Positions 1-6,316 of a stretch of DNA of 8,076 nucleotides are shown here, piece after piece; the stretch's first letter is position 1; each line of letters begins with the position of its first letter. The position numbers were made by a program, and so were the translations under genes. Under the pieces are notes generated by a model. The model was not told where the DNA came from and ran no database searches. It was given only the letters and a program-made list of their open reading frames with translations. Where the stretch lies: assembly GCA_018816665.1 (NCBI GenBank), contig JAHIVM010000458.1, positions 1-8,076 of the forward strand, in the 5' to 3' direction. The stretch is from Candidatus Zixiibacteriota bacterium. Lineage in GTDB: Bacteria > Zixibacteria > MSB-5A5 > GN15 > FEB-12.

Positions 1-2
1 CC

Positions 3-1883
3 CAGCAGGCGCGCCGAGTCCTGGATCGTCTGGTCGGGTACATGGTGTCCCCGTTCCTGTGGAAGACGGTTGCGCGCAACCTTTCGGCCGGGCGGGTACA
101 GTCCGTGGCCCTGCGCCTGGTGTGCGAACGCGAGGCGGAGATTGCGGCCTTTGTCAGCGAGGAATACTGGAAAATCAAAGCTATCCTGGCCACTAAGGCC
201 GGGGAGAAGTTTGCTGCCTCGCTGTACCAGATCGACTCCAAAACGGTCGTTAAAGCCGGCGAACAGGGCAAAAATAAAATTGTGATCGGCTCGCAGGACG
301 AGGCCGATGCCATTGTCGCCGAGCTCAAAAAACAAACCTGCACTGTTGGCGAGATTAAAAAGACCAAGCGCGTCCGACGACCGTCGCCGCCGTTCATTAC
401 GTCGACTCTGCAGCAGGAAGCGGCCAAGGTGTACGGCTTCTCGCCGAAGCAGACAATGTCCAATGCGCAGCGTTTGTACGAGGGCATTGAAATCGGCAAG
501 CGCGGCCCGGTAGGTCTCATAACGTACATGCGTACCGATTCTACCCGCATCTCCGGTGAGGCACTGAACAATGTGCGTGATCTCATCAAGAGCGAATACG
601 GCGACAAGTACATGCCGCCCAAGCCCAACTTTTACGGCAAGAAGAAATCGGCCCAGGATGCTCACGAAGCTATCCGGCCGACTTATTTCGATCTGCCGCC
701 GGATGCGGTCAGGAAGTACCTGAAGCCTCAGCAGTTCAAGCTCTACTCGCTGATATGGAAGCGCTTTGTGGCATCGCAGATGACGAGTGCTCAGTACGAT
801 GTAGAGACGGTTGACGTGACAGCCGGACGGTTCACTTTGCGTGCCTCTGCCCAGAAGCTCAAGTTTGATGGTTTCCTGAAGGTGTATCACGAAGCGCGTG
901 AAGCCGATGAAAACGGCAATGGCGACAGCGGCGACGAGGCGCTGCCGAATCTGACGGTTGACGAAGTCCTCAAGCTGGTCAAGCTGGAGCCCAATCAGTC
1001 GTTCACTAAACCGCCGGCCCGCTATTCCGAGGCCATGCTGGTGAAACGACTGGAAGCCGATGGCATCGGGCGTCCCTCGACCTATGCCAGCATCATCAGT
1101 ACCCTCAAAGATCGCAAGTATGTTGAGTTGCTCGAGAAGAAGCTCAACCCGACCGATCTGGGCACCACGGTTAACAAGATCCTGGTGGAGCATTTCCCTG
1201 ACCTGTTTAATGTCGCCTTCACCGCAAATATGGAACGCGAGCTTGACCTCGTTGAAGAGGGTACCGATGACTGGGTGAAGGTTATCGGCGAGTTTTACGC
1301 GCCTTTCGTGGAGAACATCAATAACGTCGAGGGCAAAACATCCGAGATCAAAGCCTCGATGACCGAAAAGACGGACATCAAGTGCGAGAAGTGCGGTCTG
1401 CCCATGGTCATCAAGTGGGGCCGCAACGGACGTTTCCTGGCCTGTTCCGGATGGCCGGATTGCAAATCGGCCCGTCCGCTGCCGGAGGAAGAGGCCAAAA
1501 GCAAAACCGACCAGAAATGCGAAAAGTGCGGTTCACCGATGGTGATCAAGACCGGTCGGTTTGGACGGTTCATGGCCTGTTCGGCCTATCCTGACTGCAA
1601 AAACACGAAGCCGATTACGCTGGGGATCAAATGTCCCAAGGAAGGGTGCGGGGGAGACTTGCTGGAGAAAACCACCAAGACTCGCCGTACATTCTACGGC
1701 TGCACCAAATACCCCAAATGTGACTTTGCCTCCTGGGATCGACCGGTGGCTACCCCTTGCCCGGTCTGCAAACACCCCTACCTGATCGAAAAAACATCAA
1801 AGTCGAAGGGTGATTTCCTGCGCTGTCCGGAATGCAAACACGAGATGACGCCGGAGAAGACTGCCGAGGAGACCACTGCCTGA
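3..1883 (+). CDS. topA: DNA topoisomerase I, type IA (5'-truncated by window)
   Basis: This enzyme relaxes negatively supercoiled DNA by cutting one strand through a 5'-phosphotyrosine link. The frame is open from base 3, so the gene begins upstream and the N-terminal Toprim domain is outside the window. The ATG at 42 is internal: codons before it (QQARRVLDRLVGY) already match the family. Visible signatures are LSAGRVQSVALRL near base 80-120 and the active-site motif ITYMRTDSTR, whose catalytic Tyr codon is at 525-527. Later come the HEAIRPT motif near 663 and the DGIGRPSTYASII motif near 1060-1100. The C-terminus holds zinc-ribbon modules: two near-identical CxxC...C...C units (from 1383 and 1518), a third from about 1632, and a fourth CPVC/CPEC unit from about 1760. 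The stop is TGA at 1881-1883, followed by an intrinsic terminator. Family assignment is very secure; number of working zinc sites is inferred from cysteine spacing. Confidence 0.97.
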   Translation, partial: QQARRVLDRLVGYMVSPFLWKTVARNLSAGRVQSVALRLVCEREAEIAAFVSEEYWKIKAILATKAGEKFAASLYQIDSKTVVKAGEQGKNKIVIGSQDEADAIVAELKKQTCTVGEIKKTKRVRRPSPPFITSTLQQEAAKVYGFSPKQTMSNAQRLYEGIEIGKRGPVGLITYMRTDSTRISGEALNNVRDLIKSEYGDKYMPPKPNFYGKKKSAQDAHEAIRPTYFDLPPDAVRKYLKPQQFKLYSLIWKRFVASQMTSAQYDVETVDVTAGRFTLRASAQKLKFDGFLKVYHEAREADENGNGDSGDEALPNLTVDEVLKLVKLEPNQSFTKPPARYSEAMLVKRLEADGIGRPSTYASIISTLKDRKYVELLEKKLNPTDLGTTVNKILVEHFPDLFNVAFTANMERELDLVEEGTDDWVKVIGEFYAPFVENINNVEGKTSEIKASMTEKTDIKCEKCGLPMVIKWGRNGRFLACSGWPDCKSARPLPEEEAKSKTDQKCEKCGSPMVIKTGRFGRFMACSAYPDCKNTKPITLGIKCPKEGCGGDLLEKTTKTRRTFYGCTKYPKCDFASWDRPVATPCPVCKHPYLIEKTSKSKGDFLRCPECKHEMTPEKTAEETTA

Positions 1884-1916
1884 GGTTTGGAGTGGCGAAG
1901 AAACGGAAGAATACGG

Positions 1917-1945
1917 GCCCGATCTGGCAACAGGTCGGGCTTTTT
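1917..1945 (+). terminator. Intrinsic terminator of topA
   Basis: A 10-bp stem pairs gcccgatctg (1917-1926) with caggtcgggc (1931-1940), with one G-T wobble, closed by a GCAA tetraloop and followed directly by TTTTT. It lies 33 nt after the topA stop. Its T-tract runs into the stop codon of the opposing gene. The opposite strand has no good T-tract, so it looks one-directional. Confidence 0.88.
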
Positions 1946-2486
1946 ATATGTTGATATCAACAGCCTCGGTGCGCTCAAGACGCAGAAATCGGCTGTAACC
2001 GGACAGTTCCACGCAGTCCCGGGTTGTCATCAGATAATCCAGTTTGTACCCATCGCCCTCGTCAGGATCAAAGGCGATATGGTCGTACGCAAACTCGTAC
2101 CGGCCGCGTTCGGTCTCCTCCCGGGTTCCGCCACCGCGCACTACCAGGGCGTAGCGATCCCGGTCAAACTTCATGATCGCAATCCGTTTGATATCGGTGC
2201 GGCAAACGCCCACCCAGGTGCCGACCGGCCGAATCGGTGAGACAAACGACTGCATCCCGGCCATCGCCTCGGCCGTTGGGCTGTCCGTTGCGGCTGTACC
2301 ACCCATTTCCTCAATATCGCGCCGGGCCAGTTCGTCAAACGCGCGCTGCCGTTCCTCGACGCGCTCCTGTTGTTCCTGCAGCCGCGGCGCCGCCCGGTCG
2401 TAGCTCTCATCCGCCATCCAGCTCATAATCCCCAGCAAAAGGAATAGCGAAAGCATCGACGCCAGCAATACCCGAATATGCCTCAT
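1944..2486 (-). CDS. Membrane-anchored hypothetical protein with coiled coil and lipocalin-like tail
   Basis: I do not recognise this 180-aa protein as a named family. It starts with a short basic segment (MRHIR) and a hydrophobic helix at about residues 6-23, which could be an uncleaved anchor or a signal peptide; no lipobox is seen. Residues about 28-60 are rich in Glu, Arg and Gln with heptad-like spacing and probably form a coiled coil. After a small Gly/Ala/Thr linker, residues about 87-170 begin GTWVG and continue as alternating beta-like stretches (RYALVV, GRYEFAYDHIAFDP, YKLDYL, CVELSGYSRFLRL). This pattern recalls small lipocalin-like beta-barrel domains, and that is inference. Cys95 and Cys158 could pair in the periplasm. 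An AGGGAG ribosome site (2495-2500) sits 8 nt before the ATG. The gene converges on topA and diverges from xerC. The coding region is convincing; the function is unknown. Confidence 0.85.
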   Translation of the reverse strand: MRHIRVLLASMLSLFLLLGIMSWMADESYDRAAPRLQEQQERVEERQRAFDELARRDIEEMGGTAATDSPTAEAMAGMQSFVSPIRPVGTWVGVCRTDIKRIAIMKFDRDRYALVVRGGGTREETERGRYEFAYDHIAFDPDEGDGYKLDYLMTTRDCVELSGYSRFLRLERTEAVDINI

Positions 2487-2588
2487 GGATAGATCTCCCT
2501 GTTATACTGGAAGTATCGGCACCATACGCCATCGCGTTACCCGCTATGCCGCCTGAGTCATGGCCTGACGTGGTCGGGGTGAAACCCT

Positions 2589-2617
2589 TTGACGGCGGTA
2601 TTGAATTTGAATATCAT
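2589..2617 (+). promoter_or_regulatory. sigma70-type promoter for xerC-hslV-hslU
   Basis: TTGACG (2589-2594), a 17-bp spacer and TATCAT (2612-2617) match the sigma70 consensus at 5 of 6 positions in each box with ideal spacing. The expected transcription start, about seven bases past the -10 box, falls at about 2624, which is the A of the proposed xerC ATG. The mRNA would then be leaderless. It is the best promoter match I found in the window. Confidence 0.62.
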
Positions 2618-2623
2618 GCCCCC

Positions 2624-3538
2624 ATGTTGGGAAAGGCTTTGACACAGTTCCTGGGCGAAATGGCCGATGTACGCCACCGGTCTCCGCGGACTATCGATGC
2701 CTACCGGAGGGACCTGACGCCGTGGCTGGCCTGGCTGGATGAACAGCATCGCGCCCTGCCCGGACATCCGCGAAACGACCAGTTGTATCTTCGCCTGTAC
2801 CTGCAATTGCGGGCGGACGCGGGCGTGTCCAACCGATCCCTGGCGCGTTTCCTGTCGGCCCTGTCCAGCTTTCAGCGTTTCGTCGCAGCGCTGCCGGGAG
2901 GCAAGGCGTACCTGTTCAGGATTCCCAAAATCAAGTTTTCATCAAAATTGCCGGACTTTCTGCCGCAGAACGATGCCGCCCGGTTATTCGGACACGGCAA
3001 CGCCCGTGACGACAAAAGCAGTTACCCGTACTGGCGCGACTACACCATGGTGGCGCTGCTGTATGTCACCGGCGTTCGTCGGGAAGAACTAAGTCGGATG
3101 GATGTTGTTGATATTGATATGCAACGTCGTCTTATTCGCGTGGTCGGCAAGGGAAACAAGGAACGTCAGGTTCCGCTGGGCGAGACGACCCACGATGATC
3201 TCCGGGCCTACCTTGACCGCCGGGATGCATTTCTGGAAGCAAAAGGGTCGGCGTCGCCGGCCGTTTTTCTCAATCGAGACGGGACCCGGCTGTCAGTCAG
3301 ATCGATAAACCGGCTCGTCAGGAGATTCGGCATCGGCGAGGGAGTCGACATGACCCCTCACACGTTGCGTCATTCGTTTGCCACCCACCTTCTTGAAAAC
3401 GGTGCCGACCTGCTGTTGATCAAGGAAATCCTGGGTCACGCATCGCTGTCCACCACCCAGAAATACACGCATGTCACCGCCGAGGCGATGAAGCGGGTAT
3501 ATCACAATGCGCACCCGCGTTCGGGATCGCATAAGTAG
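2624..3538 (+). CDS. xerC: Tyrosine recombinase XerC-like
   Basis: This is a site-specific tyrosine recombinase that would act with XerD at dif to resolve chromosome dimers. From ATG 2624 it is 304 aa, the usual XerC/XerD length. The N-terminal core-binding domain (about 1-95) includes SPRTIDAYRRDL. The catalytic domain (about 115-300) shows the full active-site set: Arg152 in TGVRREEL, Lys176 in GKGNKERQVPL, His246 and Arg249 in HTLRHSF, His272 in LGHAS and the nucleophile Tyr281 in TQKYTHV. An in-frame ATG at 2546 would add 26 residues that do not look like the family and would lie upstream of the promoter. Neither start has a clear ribosome site, which fits leaderless translation from 2624. 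Clustering with hslVU, as with codV in Bacillus, supports xerC over xerD, but the two are hard to separate by sequence alone. Confidence 0.93.
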   Translation: MLGKALTQFLGEMADVRHRSPRTIDAYRRDLTPWLAWLDEQHRALPGHPRNDQLYLRLYLQLRADAGVSNRSLARFLSALSSFQRFVAALPGGKAYLFRIPKIKFSSKLPDFLPQNDAARLFGHGNARDDKSSYPYWRDYTMVALLYVTGVRREELSRMDVVDIDMQRRLIRVVGKGNKERQVPLGETTHDDLRAYLDRRDAFLEAKGSASPAVFLNRDGTRLSVRSINRLVRRFGIGEGVDMTPHTLRHSFATHLLENGADLLLIKEILGHASLSTTQKYTHVTAEAMKRVYHNAHPRSGSHK

Positions 3539-3548
3539 CGAGGCTATG

Positions 3549-4085
3549 ATGAAGTTTCATGCAACCACAATAATAGGTCTGATACACAATGGTAAGGCCG
3601 CCATGGCCGGCGACGGACAGGTGACGCTGGATGACATCGTCATGAAAGGCACCGCCACCAAGATCCGAACCATGTACGACGGTCAGATTCTGGCCGGCTT
3701 TGCGGGAACCGCCGCCGACGCCCTGGCACTGTTTGAGTTGTTTGAGAAGAAGATCGACGAGTGCGGAGGCAACCTGGCAAAAGCATCGGTGGATCTGGCC
3801 AAAGACTGGCGGACCGACAAAATTCTGCACCGTCTGGAAGCCCTGATTACCGTTACCGACGGCACCCGTATTTTTCTCATCAGCGGCAACGGGGACGTCA
3901 TCGAGCCGGATGACGGTATCGTGACTATCGGGTCGGGCGGCAGCTACGCCCTGGCGGCGGCCCGGGCTTTGATTCTGGCCAATCCGAAACTGTCGGCCGA
4001 GAAGATCGCCCGACAGGCTCTGGAAATCGCTGCGGACATCTGTGTGTATACCAACAACCATATTACCGTGGAAACGATAAAATGA
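3549..4085 (+). CDS. hslV: ATP-dependent protease subunit HslV (ClpQ)
   Basis: HslV is the proteasome-like threonine peptidase of the HslUV protease in the cytoplasm; six-membered rings stack and are capped by HslU. The precursor is 178 aa from ATG 3549. The short propeptide MKFHA precedes Thr6, which becomes the N-terminal nucleophile after processing. In mature numbering Thr1, Asp17 (AGDGQVT) and Lys33 are all present, as are GFAGTAADA, LAKDWRTD and IGSGGSYALAAARAL. Two ATGs are adjacent at 3546 and 3549. I prefer 3549 because the GAGG at 3540-3543 is only 2 nt from the first but 5 nt from the second. The gene starts 10 nt after the xerC stop, and its own stop overlaps the hslU start, so the three genes very likely share one transcript. 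Assignment is secure. Confidence 0.97.
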   Translation: MKFHATTIIGLIHNGKAAMAGDGQVTLDDIVMKGTATKIRTMYDGQILAGFAGTAADALALFELFEKKIDECGGNLAKASVDLAKDWRTDKILHRLEALITVTDGTRIFLISGNGDVIEPDDGIVTIGSGGSYALAAARALILANPKLSAEKIARQALEIAADICVYTNNHITVETIK

Positions 4086-5437
4086 AGAACGATTACCCGA
4101 CTCCCAAGGAAATCGTCGAACATCTCGATAAATACATCGTGGGGCAGGCCAACGCCAAAAAATCGGTAGCTATCGCCCTGCGCAATCGCTGGCGACGTCA
4201 AAACGCTCCCATGGACATCCGCCACGAGATTCTCCCCAACAACATCATCATGATCGGACCGACCGGAGTGGGGAAGACAGAGATTTCCCGCCGGTTGTCG
4301 GTGCATGCCAAGGCGCCCTTTATCAAGGTCGAGGCATCGAAGTTTACCGAGGTCGGATATGTCGGCCGCGATGTTGAGTCGATGGTTCGTGATCTGGTAG
4401 AGATTTCCGTCAACATGATCAAGACGGAGATGTCGGCCAAACTGGAAGGCGTCGCGGAGCACGCGACCACAGAGCGGCTGCTTGATCTTCTGGTCGGCCC
4501 GATGCCGCGTATGAAGGCTGATGCCACCGATGAAGAGAAAAAAGCGGCCTCGCAGGGGCAGTCTGCCACCCGCGAGAAATTCCGGCAGAAACTGATCGAC
4601 GGGATTTTGGATGATCGCGAGGTCGAGATTGACGCTCCGCAGAAGCAGTTTCCGGTAGTGGAAATATTCTCGCCGCAGGGCATGGAAGAAATGGGCATCA
4701 ATTTCCAGGAGATGTTCTCCGGGTTGATGCCGCAAAAAACCAAACGCCGCAAGATGTCCGTCCGGGATGCCCGCAAGTTCATCCTTGGTGAAGAACTGGC
4801 CAAACTGCTCAATATGGATGATGTTGTGGCCGAGGCTCTGGATCGTGTGCAGGAGTCGGGAATCATTTTTATCGATGAAATCGACAAGATTGTGGGCGAT
4901 GACGGCCGTACCGGCCCCGATGTCAGCCGTGAGGGTGTCCAGCGAGACATTCTGCCCATTGTCGAGGGCTGCGCCGTCATGACCAAGTATGGTATGGTCC
5001 GGTCCGATCACATCCTGTTCATAGCCGCCGGCGCCTTCCACGGTGCCAAGCCGGCCGACCTGATTCCCGAACTACAGGGACGATTTCCCATTCGTGTCGA
5101 ACTTGACTCCCTGACAGCCGAGGACTTTGAGCGTATCCTCACCGAGCCACAGTGCTCGCTTGTCAAGCAGTACACGGCGTTGCTCAAGACGGAAGACGTC
5201 AACCTCGAATTCACAAAGGATGCGATCAAGAAAATTGCGGAGATCGCGGAGCAGGTGAATAATCGTTCGGAGAATATCGGTGCCCGCCGTCTGCACACGG
5301 TGATGACCACACTGCTGGAAGACATTCTTTTTGAGCCGCCGGTTGGTAAGCGCAAGCTGACCATCACGGGCAGAACCGTGAGCAAGACGCTTTCGGATAT
5401 TGTCGAGGACGAAGATCTCAGCCGCTATATTCTGTAG
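4082..5437 (+). CDS. hslU: HslU (ClpY) AAA+ unfoldase, ATPase subunit of HslUV
   Basis: HslU is the hexameric AAA+ ATPase that unfolds substrates and feeds them into HslV. The 451-aa length is typical. The N-terminus has the family motif YIVGQANAKKSVAIALRNRWRR. Walker A is GPTGVGKT (59-66), the pore loop is GYVG (92-95), and Walker B is IIFIDE (261-266). Residues about 110-240 form the family-specific I-domain, including the conserved GINFQEMF. An arginine-finger candidate is Arg334 in LQGRFPIR. Sensor-2 lies in GARRLHTV (400-407). The protein ends in LSRYIL, and the HslU C-terminal tail is known to insert between HslV subunits to activate it. The start overlaps the hslV stop (ATGA) with little ribosome site of its own, so it is probably translationally coupled to hslV. 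No intrinsic terminator is seen after it. Assignment is secure. Confidence 0.98.
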   Translation: MKNDYPTPKEIVEHLDKYIVGQANAKKSVAIALRNRWRRQNAPMDIRHEILPNNIIMIGPTGVGKTEISRRLSVHAKAPFIKVEASKFTEVGYVGRDVESMVRDLVEISVNMIKTEMSAKLEGVAEHATTERLLDLLVGPMPRMKADATDEEKKAASQGQSATREKFRQKLIDGILDDREVEIDAPQKQFPVVEIFSPQGMEEMGINFQEMFSGLMPQKTKRRKMSVRDARKFILGEELAKLLNMDDVVAEALDRVQESGIIFIDEIDKIVGDDGRTGPDVSREGVQRDILPIVEGCAVMTKYGMVRSDHILFIAAGAFHGAKPADLIPELQGRFPIRVELDSLTAEDFERILTEPQCSLVKQYTALLKTEDVNLEFTKDAIKKIAEIAEQVNNRSENIGARRLHTVMTTLLEDILFEPPVGKRKLTITGRTVSKTLSDIVEDEDLSRYIL

Positions 5438-5457
5438 AGGAGAGGCGGTTGGGGGGC

Positions 5458-6156
5458 TCAGACGACGTACACGCGGACGTCGCCGATGAAATGATTGCTG
5501 GCGATATACAGTTTAGACTCGGCTGTCTGATAGTCAGGTGATTGATAGTCGATATTGTTGCCGAAGCCGCTGGATCGTCGGCCCATCAACTCAACATCGC
5601 CGATAAAATTCGAGACCTGCACAAACACCGCCATGTTCGGCGGAACCAGCACGCGCACGTCGCCCACAAAGCCGGACAAAATCATTCGGTTCAGGCCGTG
5701 CTGCAATTCACCGCCGTGCAGCTTGACCTCTACGTCGCCCACGAAGCTGGACACTTCCACGCTGTGCAGTTTGACGCCGGTACAGTCTATGAACATATCT
5801 CCGAACAGTTTTTCGTATTTGAGCTTGTCGGCGGCCTGACGGCTCGGTGCCTGGGGTGCCTGGGGTCGGTCAAACGGTTGCTGGTATCCGGCCGTAGTGC
5901 GATGTTCGGTCGGGCCGCCGGGAGGGGGCGGCGGGGGAGGCGCGGAGCGGCCCGCGCTCAGGGGATCATCGGGTGCCGTACGATTCAGTCGATTACGCCT
6001 GACTATCAGCCAGGCGCCGAGCAGGATGAAACCCACCGGGATGAGCAGACGGAAAAAGTCGCCAACGGTAAAATGCATGAGTCCCATGCTATTTACCCAG
6101 AGCAACAGGCCAATCAAAATCAGAATGGCACCAAATATGGTTCTGCGACTATCCAT
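5458..6156 (-). CDS. LiaF-like membrane protein (LiaF-TM plus LiaF C-terminal beta domain)
   Basis: This 232-aa protein has two predicted membrane helices (about 6-24 and 34-52) in the arrangement of the LiaI/LiaF-type N-terminal region. A basic stretch (RRNRLNR), then a proline- and glutamine-rich linker (about 60-108, with seven consecutive prolines), leads to a beta-rich C-terminal domain. That domain repeats a short motif, LFGDM, FVGDV, FVGDV, FIGDV and FIGDV (starting near residues 117, 138, 163, 184 and 223), as in the YvqF/LiaF C-terminal family. In Firmicutes LiaF represses the LiaRS cell-envelope stress system, but no two-component genes are seen here, so a sensing role is only inferred. 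A GGAAG ribosome site lies 8 nt before the ATG. It is tail-to-tail with hslU (20-nt gap) and downstream of, but terminator-separated from, the barrel gene. Family call is good; function is open. Confidence 0.88.
   Translation of the reverse strand: MDSRRTIFGAILILIGLLLWVNSMGLMHFTVGDFFRLLIPVGFILLGAWLIVRRNRLNRTAPDDPLSAGRSAPPPPPPPGGPTEHRTTAGYQQPFDRPQAPQAPSRQAADKLKYEKLFGDMFIDCTGVKLHSVEVSSFVGDVEVKLHGGELQHGLNRMILSGFVGDVRVLVPPNMAVFVQVSNFIGDVELMGRRSSGFGNNIDYQSPDYQTAESKLYIASNHFIGDVRVYVV
5476..5805 (-). repeat. Five-fold F-x-G-D coding repeat in the LiaF-like protein
   Basis: The C-terminal domain carries five copies of a short phi-F/V/I-G-D-V/M motif, spaced about 20, 25, 21 and 39 residues apart, each followed by alternating beta-strand residues. 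The spacing suggests stacked beta-strand turns of a beta-helix or beta-roll. The DNA copies share a GTCGCC-like core on the + strand but are otherwise diverged, so this is protein-level repetition. Confidence 0.7.
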
Positions 6157-6183
6157 ATGCTATACTTCCGTCAACCTTTGTCC

Positions 6184-6224
6184 TACTCTCAGCTACGTAA
6201 ATATCGACCCGGGAGTTGCGGGAG
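6184..6224 (-). promoter_or_regulatory. Weak promoter candidate region for the LiaF-like gene
   Basis: Reading leftward, TTGCCT and GATATT stand 17 bp apart, each matching the sigma70 boxes at only 4 of 6 positions. The same stretch also contains GCAACT followed 16 bp later by CGTAGC, loosely like an ECF-sigma layout. A separate promoter is expected because a terminator lies between this gene and the barrel gene upstream. Neither candidate is strong. Confidence 0.25.
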
Positions 6225-6256
6225 GCAAGGTTTTTACGGCTCTCAAATTCGCTCCA

Positions 6257-6291
6257 TAACAAAGAGACTGTTCAGGTTTTGAACAGTCTCT
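6257..6291 (-). terminator. Hairpin terminator of the outer-membrane barrel gene
   Basis: A perfect 12-bp inverted repeat, agagactgttca (6263-6274) and tgaacagtctct (6280-6291), has a 5-nt loop. Read on the - strand it follows the barrel stop codon by about 25 nt and is followed by a T-rich run (TTTGTTAT). This run is imperfect, but the stem is long and perfect. No gene reads toward it on the + strand. Confidence 0.75.
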
Positions 6292-6316
6292 GATCGGTTT
6301 TGTGCCCCGAATCGGC

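Noticed and set aside
2502..2516. TATAAC box and ATACT-gga-AGTAT dyad upstream of the membrane-anchored protein gene
   Set aside because: The -10-like box has no -35 partner and would start transcription inside the ribosome site; the dyad arms are only 5 bp.
2546..2623. In-frame upstream ATG giving a 330-aa xerC
   Set aside because: The added 26 residues do not resemble the XerC N-terminus, no ribosome site precedes the ATG, and the promoter boxes lie inside this stretch.
3507..3548. Earlier in-frame ATGs for hslV at 3507 and 3546
   Set aside because: The 3507 start overlaps xerC and adds a tail absent from the family; 3546 is too close to the GAGG ribosome site.
3944..5041. Long open frames on the - strand across hslU (365 and 262 codons)
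   Set aside because: They are antisense shadows of a fully convincing hslU, with no recognisable protein features.
6160..6170. GGAAGTAT shared upstream of both the LiaF-like gene and the membrane-anchored protein gene
   Set aside because: An 8-base match on opposite relative strands is expected by chance at this length.
5542..6282. Open frame of 246 codons on the + strand opposite the LiaF-like gene
   Set aside because: It mirrors the coding strand, lacks domain features, and the - strand frame has clear membrane helices and repeated GD motifs.
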